Counted from the first letter of the stretch, positions 1-8,494 are shown. The stretch is DNA of 64,000 bases from MW101C3 sp943367595 (GCA_943367595.1 CALRJS020000015.1:1-64000); one strand, 5' to 3'. Notes: generated from the sequence alone by a model not told the origin. Numbers and translations are program-made.

Positions 1-404
1 GCAGCAGCAGAAGCAGCAGCAGCAGCAGCAGAAGCAGTGGCGGGCTGCCTTGTGGCCGGCGCTGGCAGGCCGCGTCCAACGGGGTGTTCCAGGCACCACT
101 CCGCCTCCACCGGCAGAAACTGCGGGGGCCCCTGCGCACTGGGAGTCGCACCGGCCCCAGCGGCCCCTGTGGTTTCGGCCGGCCCGGCCACCAGCGCCAG
201 CACGCCCAGCCCCATGACTCCGAGCACCCCCAGGCGCTTCACCCGCACCAGTCCTCCCCTCACCCCCTTCACCCGCAGCAAGTCCCCCAGCCCCAGCCCC
301 ATCCCCCACACCAGTCCCCCCAGCCCGATCGCTCGCTCCGGCCCACTGAGGGCCGGCGAGGCTGAGGGCCTCTGACCGCTGGAGCGCAGGGGTGTGGGTG
401 TCAT
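1..404 (-). CDS. Partial DUF192-like membrane/secreted protein (3' end outside window)
   Basis: An open minus-strand frame starts with ATG at 404 and runs without a stop off the window edge (134 residues visible). The ATG overlaps the stop of the regulator upstream in an ATGA junction, which supports the start. Residues about 58-75 form one hydrophobic segment ending in Ala/Gly, consistent with a signal anchor. The stretch FLPVEAEWCLE then resembles the beginning of cyanobacterial DUF192 domains, but the diagnostic part of the domain lies beyond the window. The last visible residues are a Pro/Ala/Ser linker ending in a poly-Ala/Ser tract encoded by a GCA-rich run at 1-36. The family call is therefore tentative. 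Confidence 0.5.
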   Translation of the reverse strand, partial: MTPTPLRSSGQRPSASPALSGPERAIGLGGLVWGMGLGLGDLLRVKGVRGGLVRVKRLGVLGVMGLGVLALVAGPAETTGAAGAGATPSAQGPPQFLPVEAEWCLEHPVGRGLPAPATRQPATASAAAAAASAA

Positions 405-1069
405 GGCGCCGGCTTGCCGCTGGGGAGCTGACGATCGCAGAGGCAGTAGCCCCGCCCCCGCACCGTGTGGATCAAGCGGCGCTCACCCCCTTCCTCCAGC
501 TTCTGGCGCAGGTAGCGCACATACACCTCCACCACGTTGCTGGCGGCTTCGGTCTGGTCGTCCCAGGCTTCCCGCAGGATCTGCTCACGGCTCAGCACCT
601 CGCCCGCCTGACGCACCAGCAGCACCAGCAGCCGGTATTCACGGCCCGTGAGGGTGAGCACGCGGTTGCCGCGCTGGACGCGTTTGAGGGTGGGGTCGAG
701 CCGCAGATCGGCCACCTCCAGCACGGTCTTGATCGGCAGGGGCTGCACGCGCCGCTGCAGGATCAGCCGCAGCCGCGTCAGCAGATCGCTGGCACCGGCC
801 GACGACAGCCAGAAATCATTGGCACCGGCGCTGAGGCACTCGGAGCGGCCCTCCACGCTGTCGTCGACGATGTCGAGCAGCAGGGGCACCTGCTCCATTG
901 TGAGCCGCAGGGCAGGAATGCTGAGCGCGCCGATCTCCCCCGACAGCAACACCGCGGCGGCGGGCTCGGGCAGGGACCCCGCCAGGGCGGTGCGGTAACC
1001 GGAGGCTTCCAGCCGCGGCGCCATCGCTTCGGCCTCCGGGCCGATCAGCAGGATCAACGGCTGGCTCAC
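401..1069 (-). CDS. OmpR/PhoB-type regulator with degenerate receiver
   Basis: This 222-residue protein has an N-terminal receiver-like fold (about 1-108) and a C-terminal winged-helix DNA-binding domain (about 115-212), with the typical LTGREYRLLVLLVRQAGEV and VRGRGYCL stretches. In the receiver, the strand that normally carries the phospho-accepting Asp reads AAVLLSGEIG, and the conserved Lys region reads DFWLSSAGA, so both canonical residues appear to be missing. It probably binds DNA as an atypical regulator controlled by something other than phosphorylation. The GTG start at 1069 overlaps the nadK stop by 4 nt and its own stop overlaps the next gene, so the three are likely cotranscribed. 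No sensor kinase is nearby. The target genes are unknown. Confidence 0.82.
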   Translation of the reverse strand: MSQPLILLIGPEAEAMAPRLEASGYRTALAGSLPEPAAAVLLSGEIGALSIPALRLTMEQVPLLLDIVDDSVEGRSECLSAGANDFWLSSAGASDLLTRLRLILQRRVQPLPIKTVLEVADLRLDPTLKRVQRGNRVLTLTGREYRLLVLLVRQAGEVLSREQILREAWDDQTEAASNVVEVYVRYLRQKLEEGGERRLIHTVRGRGYCLCDRQLPSGKPAP

Positions 1070-2019
1070 GCCCGCTCAGCCCCGGTCTCCGGGCGCGGGC
1101 CGCCACCATGCTCATGGCTGTCGGGTTTGGCCACATGGGGCAGGCCCCAGCCCAGCTTGTTGCGCAGCACCTGGAAGAACTCGTGGTCCTGCAGCCGCAC
1201 GAAGCGGGCCACATGTTCACTGCGGCGGATCAGCACCCGGTCTTCCGGCCATACGTAGCAGCCGGCGCTGCCGTCCACCACCATCATCAGCCGCTCGGGC
1301 GTGGCGGGGAACACGGTCACCGGCTCCCGGTCGCTGAAGACCAGGGCGCGGGACGCCAGCGAATGGGGCGCGATCGGGGTGAGCTGCAGTACCGGGCAGT
1401 CGGGGGTGATCACCGGACCGCCGGCGGAGAGGGCGTAGGCGGTGGAGCCGGTGGGGGTCGAGAGGATCACCCCGTCGGCGGAGATGTCCACCGGCACGTG
1501 GCGGCCGATGGCGATCTCGAAGTGGCACATGCTGGTGAGCGGCTCCCGGTGCAGGGCCATCTCGTTGAGGCAGAGCACCTCCCAGCGGCGGTGCTCCCCC
1601 CGCATCACGCTCACCACCAGCATGGTGCGGTCCTCGACCGTCCAGTTGCCCTGCAGCAGCTGGTCGAGGGCCGTATCGAGCTCGTTGAGGTAGGCCTCGG
1701 CCAGGAAGCCCATGTGGCCGGTGTTGATCGTCAGGATCGGCACCCCGATCGGGGCCGTCTGGCGGGCGGCGGAGAGCACGGTGCCATCCCCGCCGAGCAC
1801 CACCGCCAGCTGCATCTCCGCATGAAAACTGGACGGCACGCAGGCGGCGTAGCCGAGGCTGCGCAGGTGCGTGTCGGGGTTGGCGAAGCCCACCATGCCG
1901 CCGGAACTGCTCACCCGCACCACGGTGTTGCCGGCGGCGATGAAGCGCGCCTCGATCGCATCGGCGGTGCGGACGGCCACAGCCTTGCCGTCGTTGACGA
2001 TCAGTCCGACGCAGGGCAC
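1066..2019 (-). CDS. nadK: NAD kinase
   Basis: This 317-residue cytoplasmic enzyme phosphorylates NAD+ to NADP+ with ATP. The GGDGT motif is at residues 76-80, including the catalytic Asp77. The LNE motif is at 151-153, and the Gly/Ser/Thr-rich segment DGVILSTPTGSTAYALSAGG is at 182-201, all in the expected order for the family. Cyanobacteria usually carry two NAD kinase paralogues, and which one this is cannot be told from the window. The last 20 or so residues are a Gly/Pro/His-rich tail beyond the core fold. The gene heads a short operon with the atypical regulator. Confidence 0.95.
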   Translation of the reverse strand: MPCVGLIVNDGKAVAVRTADAIEARFIAAGNTVVRVSSSGGMVGFANPDTHLRSLGYAACVPSSFHAEMQLAVVLGGDGTVLSAARQTAPIGVPILTINTGHMGFLAEAYLNELDTALDQLLQGNWTVEDRTMLVVSVMRGEHRRWEVLCLNEMALHREPLTSMCHFEIAIGRHVPVDISADGVILSTPTGSTAYALSAGGPVITPDCPVLQLTPIAPHSLASRALVFSDREPVTVFPATPERLMMVVDGSAGCYVWPEDRVLIRRSEHVARFVRLQDHEFFQVLRNKLGWGLPHVAKPDSHEHGGGPRPETGAERA

Positions 2020-2112
2020 CGATCGCGCGCAGGGGTTTCGAGAGTTTATGAGGGGGGTCGGGCTCTCAGGGGGTGGGGCTGGTGAGGGGATCCTGGCGGG
2101 TGTGCCGCAGGG

Positions 2113-3120
2113 TCAGAACTGCTCGAGGAAGCGCAGATCGCTGGTGTAGAGGCGACGGATGTCATCGATGCCGTGGCGCACCATGCAGAAGCGCTCCACC
2201 CCCAGCCCGGCGGCGAAGCCGCTCCAGCGCTCGGGGTCGAGCCCCAACCCCTCCAGCACGGCCGGATCCACCATTCCGCAACCCATCACCTCCAGCCAGC
2301 GGCCGCGCCACTGCACGTCCACTTCGGCGGAGGGTTCGGTGAAGGGGAAGTAGCTGGCGCGGAACCGCACCGGCAGGTCGCCGAAGAAGGCCTGCAGAAA
2401 GGTGGTGACCGTGCCGCGCAGGTGGCTGAAATCCAGCCCTTCGTCGATCGCCAGCACCTCCACCTGGTGGAACACCGGCGAATGGGTGGCATCCACCGCA
2501 TCCCGCCGGTACACGCGACCCGGCGCCACGATCCGCACCGGCGGTGGGTTCTGCTCCAGATGGCGGATCTGCACCGGCGAGGTGTGGGTGCGCAGCAGAG
2601 TGCTGGCCGTCAGATAGAAGGTGTCCTGCATGTCCCGCGCCGGGTGGTGGGGCGGGATGTTGAGCGCGGTGAAGTTGTAGTGGTCGGTCTCCACCTCCGG
2701 GCCTTCCTCCACCCGGTAACCGAGGCCCGCAAAGATGTCGACGATCTCCTCGGTGGTGGTGATCAGCGGATGGCGGTGGCCGGCGGGCACGTAGCGGCTC
2801 GGTGCGGTCACATCGAGGCTTTCGCCCCGCAGCTTCACGGCCATGGCCGCCTCGCGCAGCGCCTCCAGCCGTTCGCCCAGCAGCGCCTGCAGCTGCTCCT
2901 TGAGCAGGTTGGCCCGTTGCCCCACCAGCGGCCGCTCCTCAGCCGAGAGCTTGCCCATGGCGCCGAGCACCGCCGAGAGCCGCCCCTTCTTGCCCAGCAG
3001 CGCCACCCGCAGCTGTTCCAGGTCGGCAGCGGCGGCGGCCGCCCGCACCTCGGCGGCCGCCTCGGCCTCAAGGGCATCGAGTTGATCGGTGAGCTGCTGG
3101 AGGCTGATCGTGGCGCTCAC
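2113..3120 (-). CDS. pheS: Phenylalanyl-tRNA synthetase alpha subunit
   Basis: This 335-residue protein is the catalytic alpha subunit of the alpha2beta2 PheRS, which charges tRNA-Phe. The N-terminal 90 residues form the expected coiled-coil arm rich in Ala, Leu and Glu. They are followed by the class II synthetase core with HPARDMQDTFYL, the motif 2 region (PGRVYRRDAVDATHSPVFHQ) and motif 3 (GLGVERFCMVRHGIDDIR). Length matches the bacterial family. The start is GTG at 3120, chosen because the following sequence aligns with usual PheS N-termini. The beta subunit gene is not in the window, which is common in cyanobacteria, where pheS and pheT are unlinked. It is divergently oriented from surE. 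Confidence 0.96.
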   Translation of the reverse strand: MSATISLQQLTDQLDALEAEAAAEVRAAAAAADLEQLRVALLGKKGRLSAVLGAMGKLSAEERPLVGQRANLLKEQLQALLGERLEALREAAMAVKLRGESLDVTAPSRYVPAGHRHPLITTTEEIVDIFAGLGYRVEEGPEVETDHYNFTALNIPPHHPARDMQDTFYLTASTLLRTHTSPVQIRHLEQNPPPVRIVAPGRVYRRDAVDATHSPVFHQVEVLAIDEGLDFSHLRGTVTTFLQAFFGDLPVRFRASYFPFTEPSAEVDVQWRGRWLEVMGCGMVDPAVLEGLGLDPERWSGFAAGLGVERFCMVRHGIDDIRRLYTSDLRFLEQF

Positions 3121-3214
3121 GGAGGGGTGGCGTAGCGGCTCGACTGTACGGATCCGGGCCGCCTAGGTTGCCGCCAGGCTGGATCCCTCCACCTCTGCCG
3201 CTGTGCTCGCGCCG

Positions 3215-4033
3215 ATGCATCCCCTCCGCATCCTGATCAGCAATGACGACGGGGTGTTCGCCGAGGGCATCCGCACCCTGGCGAATGCCGCCGCCGCCCG
3301 GGGTCACCAGGTCACGGTGGTGTGCCCCGACCAGGAACGCTCCGCCACCGGCCACGGCCTCACGCTGCAAACCCCGCTGCGGGCGGAACGGGCCGATGCC
3401 CTGTTCGCCGAGGGGGTGGTGGCCTGGGCCTGCAGCGGCACCCCATCCGATTGCGTGAAGCTGGCCCTGGGCCGCCTGCTGGCGGAACCGCCCGATCTGG
3501 TGCTCTCCGGCATCAACCACGGCCCCAACCTGGGCAGCGATGTCTTCTATTCCGGCACGGTGTCGGCGGCGATGGAGGGCACCCTGGAGGGCCTCAAGGC
3601 GCTGGCGGTGAGCAGCGCCTGCTTCGACTGGCGCGAGTTCGGCCCGGCGGCCGGCCTGGCGCTGGAGGTGGCCGAGCAGATGCTCGCCGGTGGCTGGCCC
3701 GAAGGCCTGCTGTTGAACCTGAACGTGCCGGCCCAGCCCGCCGCCGCGATCGGCCCGGTGCGCTGGTGCCGCCCGGCGGTGCGCCGCTACGTGGATCAGT
3801 TCGATTGCCGCACCGATCCCCGCGGCCGCACCTATTACTGGCTCGCCGGTGAGGTGGTGAACGATCTGGAGGCGGCCACCGCCGGCCCGCGCGACTGGCC
3901 CACCGATGTGGAGCAGGTGCACAGCGGCGGAGCGGCGCTCACGCCGCTGCAGCCGGAACTGTTCTGGCGCGGAGCGCTTTCGCAGCTGGCGGCCCTTGAT
4001 CCGCTGCTGGCGCTGCCGGCGCTGGGGGCTTGA
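3215..4033 (+). CDS. surE: 5'/3'-nucleotidase SurE
   Basis: This 272-residue metal-dependent nucleotidase acts on nucleoside monophosphates. The metal-binding NDDG motif is at residues 10-13, a conserved Ser lies at about 43, and the SGINHGPN motif is at 98-105, followed by the phosphate-loop-like SGTVSAAMEG. I chose ATG at 3215 over a GTG 12 nt upstream because the protein then begins MHPLRILISNDDG, the usual layout. Its stop directly abuts the stop of the convergent DUF3611 gene with no space for a terminator. It is divergent from pheS. Confidence 0.95.
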   Translation: MHPLRILISNDDGVFAEGIRTLANAAAARGHQVTVVCPDQERSATGHGLTLQTPLRAERADALFAEGVVAWACSGTPSDCVKLALGRLLAEPPDLVLSGINHGPNLGSDVFYSGTVSAAMEGTLEGLKALAVSSACFDWREFGPAAGLALEVAEQMLAGGWPEGLLLNLNVPAQPAAAIGPVRWCRPAVRRYVDQFDCRTDPRGRTYYWLAGEVVNDLEAATAGPRDWPTDVEQVHSGGAALTPLQPELFWRGALSQLAALDPLLALPALGA

Positions 4034-4630
4034 TCAGCCGGGCCGCTCTGACGGCAGCGGCCGGTACACCCGCTGCAGCAGCCACAGGCTGAGCAGCAGG
4101 CCCACCAGATGGGCAAACAGCACCTGGGTGTTGCTCAGCACCGAGAGCATCTCGATCGAGGTGATCGGCAGACCCATCACGTTGCCGGCGCCGCCGGGGG
4201 CCGTGATCTGGGCGCCGAAGAAGCCGGGCACCTGCATGGAGGCCTGCACGAACAGGCTTCCCGCCAGGGCCTGGTAGCCCACCGCCGCCAGGGTGAGGCC
4301 CAGCAGATCGCCCAGCACGCTTCGCTTGATCAGCCGGCCGGTTTCACCGCGGCTGGGCCGCACCGGGCTGGCCAGGGCGCGGCCGCAGCGCACCATCAGC
4401 CAGCCCTGCCAGAGGCTCCAGAGCAGCACGAAAAACGACAGCGTCGTGAGCGACAGCCCGGGACCCAGCCCCAGGGCCCGCTGGGTGTTGGCCATCAGTC
4501 GGGTGCCGATGTTGTTGAAGATCAACACCCCCACCACCACCACGGACAGCACCACCTGGGTCCAGAAACGGATCCAGGCCATGCGACGCACCGCCGCGGA
4601 AACCAGCTGGAGATCGAGGCGATCGGCCAT
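4034..4630 (-). CDS. DUF3611 family membrane protein
   Basis: This 198-residue protein starts MADRLDLQLVSAAVRRMAWIRFWTQ, a typical start for cyanobacterial/chloroplast DUF3611 proteins. Four hydrophobic segments are visible: around VVLSVVVVGVLIFN, SLTTLSFFVLLWSLWQGWL, DLLGLTLAAVGYQALAGSLF and VLFAHLVGLLLSLWLLQ. The frame is open for 60 more codons upstream, but that extension is non-hydrophobic and would run into the ribF upstream region, so ATG at 4630 is preferred. The function of the family is not established; it is confined largely to phototrophs. The gene converges tail to tail on surE and diverges from ribF. Confidence 0.85.
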   Translation of the reverse strand: MADRLDLQLVSAAVRRMAWIRFWTQVVLSVVVVGVLIFNNIGTRLMANTQRALGLGPGLSLTTLSFFVLLWSLWQGWLMVRCGRALASPVRPSRGETGRLIKRSVLGDLLGLTLAAVGYQALAGSLFVQASMQVPGFFGAQITAPGGAGNVMGLPITSIEMLSVLSNTQVLFAHLVGLLLSLWLLQRVYRPLPSERPG

Positions 4631-4769
4631 CGGCGGCGCTTGCGTGGGGAAGGGCGAACGGCAACAAACTTGGCATGGCCGGTCACCCGTGCTGCGAGGC
4701 CCTGACCACCGGGCCACAGCGCCCGGCGCCGCGTGGAAGGATGGACCCCTGCGGGAACCGTCTGGACAG

Positions 4770-5786
4770 TTGATACCGCTGCGATCTCCCCAGGATGCCC
4801 TGACCCCCACCGCCGTCGCCCTCGGGAGTTTCGATGGCCTGCATCATGGTCACCAACGGGTGATCGCCTCGATCGCTGCTGCCCCCACCCCTGGCCTGGT
4901 GCCCACGGTGGTGAGCTTCTGGCCCCATCCCCGCGAGTTGCTGCATGGCGAGCCCCGTCTGCGCCTCGATCTGCCCAGCGAAAAACTCTCCCTCCTGGAA
5001 CCCTTCGGCATCCGCCAGTTGGTGCTGGTGCCCTTTACCCGGGAACTGTCCTGCCTCACCCCGCAGGAGTTCGTCGAGCGGGTGCTGGTGGGGGCGCTGC
5101 AGTGCCGTGAGGTGGCGGTGGGCGAGAACTTCCGCTTCGGCGTGAACCGCTGCGGGGATGCCACGGCCCTGGCCGCGATCGGCGCTTTGCACGGCCTCAA
5201 GGTGTCGGTGCTGCCGATGCTGTGGGATGGCAACGAACGGGTGAGCAGCAGCCGCATCCGCCGGGCCCTGGCCGCTGGCCATATCGCTGAGGCTGGCCGC
5301 CTGCTGGAGCGGCCCTACCGGTTCAGCGGCACTGTGGGGCGCGGGCGCCGGCTGGGCCGCACGCTCGGCTGGCCCACGGCCAACCTGGAGGTGGATGGGC
5401 GCAAATTCCTGCCGCTGGAAGGGGTGTACGCCGCCCTGGCCTGGACCCAGGGCGGCGGCCCGATGGCGGCGGTGATGAATCTGGGGCCGCAGCCCACCGT
5501 GGACCCCCTGGCGCCCTCGGCGGTGGAGGTGCACCTGCTGGATCGCCAGATCGAGCTGGAGGGGCATGTGCTGGAGGTGCAGCCGCTGGCACTGCTGCGT
5601 TCCCAGCAGCGGTTCGAGAGCCTGGAGGCCCTCAAGGAGCAGATCGGCCGCGATGCCGATCAGGCCCGCGCCTTGATGCCCGAGCGCGTGCTTGAGGCGG
5701 CGGTGGCCAGCTCAGGCGGCGGGATAGGCGTTCGTGAGGCCCCAGCTGATGAAGGCCGCGATGCCGCCCAGCAGCAGAATCCCTGA
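4770..5786 (+). CDS. ribF: Bifunctional riboflavin kinase / FAD synthetase
   Basis: This 338-residue enzyme makes FMN and then FAD from riboflavin. The N-terminal nucleotidyltransferase domain shows GSFDGLHHGH at residues 19-28 (the HxGH signature), and the C-terminal flavokinase domain begins near residue 185 with GRGRRLGRTLGWPTANLEV. TTG at 4770 was chosen because it gives IPLRSPQDALTPTAVALGSFDG, which matches the usual picocyanobacterial N-terminus; the frame is open much further upstream but without coding character. The last 25 residues are Gly/Ala/Glu-rich, lie beyond the conserved domain and overlap a small antisense gene at 5712-5828, so the tail may be recent read-through. Confidence 0.93.
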   Translation: MIPLRSPQDALTPTAVALGSFDGLHHGHQRVIASIAAAPTPGLVPTVVSFWPHPRELLHGEPRLRLDLPSEKLSLLEPFGIRQLVLVPFTRELSCLTPQEFVERVLVGALQCREVAVGENFRFGVNRCGDATALAAIGALHGLKVSVLPMLWDGNERVSSSRIRRALAAGHIAEAGRLLERPYRFSGTVGRGRRLGRTLGWPTANLEVDGRKFLPLEGVYAALAWTQGGGPMAAVMNLGPQPTVDPLAPSAVEVHLLDRQIELEGHVLEVQPLALLRSQQRFESLEALKEQIGRDADQARALMPERVLEAAVASSGGGIGVREAPADEGRDAAQQQNP

Positions 5787-5828
5787 AACCAGCACCCACA
5801 TCGGGCTGTCGCCGCCGCCGGAATTCAT
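5712..5828 (-). CDS. Small single-span membrane protein (38 aa)
   Basis: A 38-residue frame begins with ATG at 5828: MNSGGGDSPMWVLVSGILLL, followed by GGIAAFISWGLTNAYPAA and a TGA stop. It has a short polar Gly-rich N-terminus, one strong transmembrane helix (about residues 10-30) and a short polar tail, a layout like small thylakoid subunits. I do not recognise it as PetG, PetL, PetM, PetN, PsaM or a known Psb small protein. It overlaps the 3' end of the convergent ribF by 75 bp. Codon content, clean topology and position argue for a real gene, but expression is unproven. Confidence 0.6.
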   Translation of the reverse strand: MNSGGGDSPMWVLVSGILLLGGIAAFISWGLTNAYPAA

Positions 5829-6043
5829 GGGTTCAGGGAATGGTCCTCCACCCTAACGAGCCCGTTCCATCCCGTCCTCACATTCCCACCGCGCCATCCC
5901 AGCGCTGCTCGCCTGCCACCTCGCTGGCTCACCGCCACACCGCCTCACTGGCTCACTGGCTCGCCTCCACGCCCTCGCATGGCCTCACTGGCCCGGCGCC
6001 TCGCGGCCTCACCCTTACCCGCCTCAACCCTTCTCCTGTTCCG

Positions 6044-7120
6044 ATGGACGTTCCTTCCTCTGCCTTCGCTCCACAGCTGGCGGAGCCGGCCGTGCTGCGC
6101 CTGCTGGACGCCAACCTCGACCGGGCCCGGGAGGGACTGCGGGTGATCGAAGACTGGTGTCGCTTCGGCCTCGGCCGCGACGACCTGGTGGCCCGCAGCA
6201 AGGACATGCGCCAGCGGCTCGGCCGGCGCCATCAGGACGTCTACAAGCAGGCGCGCCACAGCGCCACCGACCCGGCGGCGGGTATGGCCCATCCGGCCCA
6301 GCAGCAGCGGCATGGCTCCGCGGCGGTGCTGGGGGCCAATGCCGCCCGGGTGCAGGAAGCCCTGCGGGTGCTCGAAGAATTCGGCCGCAGCAGCGATCCG
6401 GAGCTGGCGGCGGAGGCCTCAGCGCTGCGCTATCTCGCCTACGACCTGGAAGTGGCCGTGCTGCAGGCCACGGCGGGCCTGGGCCACCGACGCCAGCAGC
6501 TGGCCTCCTGCCGGCTGTATCTGATCACCAGCCCCTGCCAGACCCTCGAAGCTCTCGAAACCACGGTGGCGGCGGCACTGGAGGCGGGGGTCCGCCTGGT
6601 GCAGTACCGGGCCAAGCAGGCCGATGACGGCCAGCGCTTCGTCGAAGCCACCGCCCTGCGCCGGCTCTGCGCTCGCCATGGCGCCCTGTTCCTGGTGAAC
6701 GACCGGGTGGATCTGGCCCTGGCGGTGGACGCCGATGGCGTGCACCTGGGTCAGGGGGATCTGCCGCCGGCAATCGCCCGTCGCCTGCTCGGGCCGGAGC
6801 GCCTGATCGGCCGCAGCACCCACTGCATCGAGCAGCTGCGCCAGGCCGTGACCGACGGCTGTGACTACGTCGGGGTGGGGCCTGTGCATGCCACGCCCAC
6901 CAAGCCCGGCCGCGCGCCGGTGGGGTTCGCTTACCTCAGTGAGGCCGCGGCGGAGAGCCCGCTGCCTTTCTTCGCGATCGGCGGCATCGAAGCCGGCACG
7001 CTCGCGCCGGTGCTGGCGGCCGGTGCCAGGGGGGTGGCGGTGGTGCGCGCGATCATGGAGGCCCCCGATCCGGCCGCGGCCAGCCGCGAACTGCTGGCTG
7101 CCCTGCCACCACTTTCCTGA
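6044..7120 (+). CDS. thiE: Thiamine-phosphate synthase with N-terminal ThiD2-type domain
   Basis: This 358-residue protein couples HMP pyrophosphate to thiazole phosphate to make thiamine phosphate. Residues about 15-145 form the helical domain found in cyanobacterial fusions (LLDANLDRAREGLRVIEDWC and LGANAARVQEALRVLEEF). Residues 150-355 form the ThiE barrel, with VQYRAKQ, LVNDRVDLALAVDADGVHLG and the GPVHATPTKPG loop. The frame is open for 68 codons upstream, but that part is a Pro/His/Ser-rich repetitive stretch, so ATG at 6044 is the start. ThiS is encoded downstream, forming a thiamine pair. Confidence 0.93.
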   Translation: MDVPSSAFAPQLAEPAVLRLLDANLDRAREGLRVIEDWCRFGLGRDDLVARSKDMRQRLGRRHQDVYKQARHSATDPAAGMAHPAQQQRHGSAAVLGANAARVQEALRVLEEFGRSSDPELAAEASALRYLAYDLEVAVLQATAGLGHRRQQLASCRLYLITSPCQTLEALETTVAAALEAGVRLVQYRAKQADDGQRFVEATALRRLCARHGALFLVNDRVDLALAVDADGVHLGQGDLPPAIARRLLGPERLIGRSTHCIEQLRQAVTDGCDYVGVGPVHATPTKPGRAPVGFAYLSEAAAESPLPFFAIGGIEAGTLAPVLAAGARGVAVVRAIMEAPDPAAASRELLAALPPLS

Positions 7121-7258
7121 CCACCGCTCCCTTCTAGCCCCTGCCCTCACCTCTGACACCGTCACCACTGCCACCCTCGCCCCTGCTCCCTTCGTCACTG
7201 CGCCCTTCGTCACTGCCCCCCACCCGTCGCCTCCACCACCTTTCGCCCTTCTGCTGCC

Positions 7259-7468
7259 GTGACCCTCTCTCTGCAACTCAACGGTGAGGCCCGGCAGTGC
7301 CCCGCAGGCCTCAGCCTGCAGGAGGCGCTGCAGCACTTCGGCTACGAGCCCCGCCTGGTGGTGGTCGAGTTCAACGGCACGGTGCTGGCCCGGCGGCAGT
7401 GGCCGGAGCAACCCCTCAGCGATGGCGACGTGCTGGAAGTCGTCACCATCGTGGGGGGTGGTTCCTAG
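7259..7468 (+). CDS. thiS: Sulfur carrier protein ThiS
   Basis: This 69-residue ubiquitin-like sulfur carrier donates sulfur for the thiazole ring of thiamine as a C-terminal thiocarboxylate. It has the beta-grasp pattern (LSLQLNGEARQCPAGLSLQE, VVVEFNGTVLARRQW, DGDVLEVVTIVGGGS) and ends GGGS, two residues beyond the bare GG end seen in many homologues. The start is GTG at 7259. The 138 bp separating it from thiE are C/T-rich with no visible gene. The adjacent DUF1517 frame begins just after, or slightly overlapping, its stop. Confidence 0.92.
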   Translation: MTLSLQLNGEARQCPAGLSLQEALQHFGYEPRLVVVEFNGTVLARRQWPEQPLSDGDVLEVVTIVGGGS

Positions 7469-7496
7469 ATTCGAGCCATTCGCAGCGGCAACTGAC

Positions 7497-8483
7497 GTGT
7501 CCTCTCTCCAAGCCATCGGCCGTGCCAGCGCGGGGCGCCGGCGCCTGTCGGCCTGGCTGGTGCTGCCGTTCCTGCTAAGCACCCTGGTGATGTTCGCTGC
7601 GCCGCAGCCGAGTCAGGCCGCCAGCGGTGGCCGCATCGGTGGCGGCAGTTTCCGTTCCGCTCCCTCCATGCCGCGCAACTTCAGCGGCGGCGGTGGTGGC
7701 GGGAGCTTCGGGGGTGGCGGCTACCGGGGCGGCGGTGGCGGCTTCGGCGGCGGCATCGGCTTCCCCTTCCTGATCCCGATCTTCGGCTTTGGCGGCGGCG
7801 GCCTGTTCGGCTTCCTGGTGCTGATGGCGATCGTGGGCGTGATCGCCAACACCCTGCGCAGTGGAGGCGGCGGCGCCCTGCCCGGCGGCAATGGCGGCGG
7901 GGCGATGGTCACTCCCCGTGCCGATGGCCCTGTGGCGATCGCCCAGCTGCAGATGGGCCTGCTCGCCACGGCCCGCGATCTGCAGACCGACCTGCGCCGC
8001 CTGGCGGCACAGGCGGACACCGGCAGCAGCGCCGGCCTGCAGCGGGTGCTGCAGGAAACCACCCTCTCGTTGCTGCGCAACCCCGATCTCTGGGTGTACG
8101 CCAACGTGGAAGTGGGCCAGGTGCCTTTCCCCAGCGCCGAAACCACCTTCAATCGCCTTTCGATGACGGAGCGCAGCAAGCTGCGCCGCGAGGTCACCTC
8201 CAACGTGGGCGGCAAGCGCTTCCAGGATGCGGCTGCGCCGGTGGGCAACGCCGATGCCACCAGCGATTTCATCGCCATCACCCTGCTGGTGGCCAGCCGC
8301 GGCCGCGTTCCGATCAAATCCGCCAGCACTGCCGACGACCTGCGCAACGCCCTCAGCGTGCTGGGAGCCGTGAGCTCCAGTGATCTGCTGGCCCTGGAAG
8401 TGATCTGGCAGCCGGAAGGCGAGGGCGAGGTGCTCAGCACCGAGGAACTGCTCACCGCTTACCCGCAGCTGCAGCACCTCTGA
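7497..8483 (+). CDS. DUF1517 family secreted/membrane protein
   Basis: This 328-residue protein has an N-terminal signal or anchor helix (about 17-37, LSAWLVLPFLLSTLVMFAAP, followed by SQA/AS as a possible cleavage site). A strikingly Gly-rich stretch (about 45-85) and a second membrane helix (PFLIPIFGFGGGGLFGFLVLM and onward) follow. The soluble DUF1517 domain comes next, with MGLLATARDLQTDLRRLAAQA, LLRNPDLWVYANVE, and a C-terminal ALEVIWQPEGEGEVLSTEEL. The family is found in cyanobacteria and chloroplasts; its biochemical role is not settled. GTG at 7497 gives a sensible signal sequence; a GTG at 7458 overlapping thiS is the alternative. Confidence 0.82.
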   Translation: MSSLQAIGRASAGRRRLSAWLVLPFLLSTLVMFAAPQPSQAASGGRIGGGSFRSAPSMPRNFSGGGGGGSFGGGGYRGGGGGFGGGIGFPFLIPIFGFGGGGLFGFLVLMAIVGVIANTLRSGGGGALPGGNGGGAMVTPRADGPVAIAQLQMGLLATARDLQTDLRRLAAQADTGSSAGLQRVLQETTLSLLRNPDLWVYANVEVGQVPFPSAETTFNRLSMTERSKLRREVTSNVGGKRFQDAAAPVGNADATSDFIAITLLVASRGRVPIKSASTADDLRNALSVLGAVSSSDLLALEVIWQPEGEGEVLSTEELLTAYPQLQHL

Positions 8484-8494
8484 GCTGGCTTTGC

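Noticed and set aside
1..36. GCA repeat as a CRISPR-like or regulatory repeat
   Set aside because: It is a trinucleotide run in frame with the open DUF192-like gene and encodes Ala/Ser; there are no spacers.
392..2085. Long plus-strand frames antisense to the regulator and nadK
   Set aside because: They are His/Gln/Gly-rich, have no domain signatures and exactly shadow genes with clear family motifs; typical of GC-rich DNA.
2173..3135. 320-codon plus-strand frame over pheS
   Set aside because: Composition is that of an antisense shadow, and pheS motifs are intact on the other strand.
5840..6043. N-terminal extension of thiE
   Set aside because: The stretch is repetitive (CTCACTGGCTC-like), Pro/Ser/His-rich and unlike the family; a Met fits at 6044.
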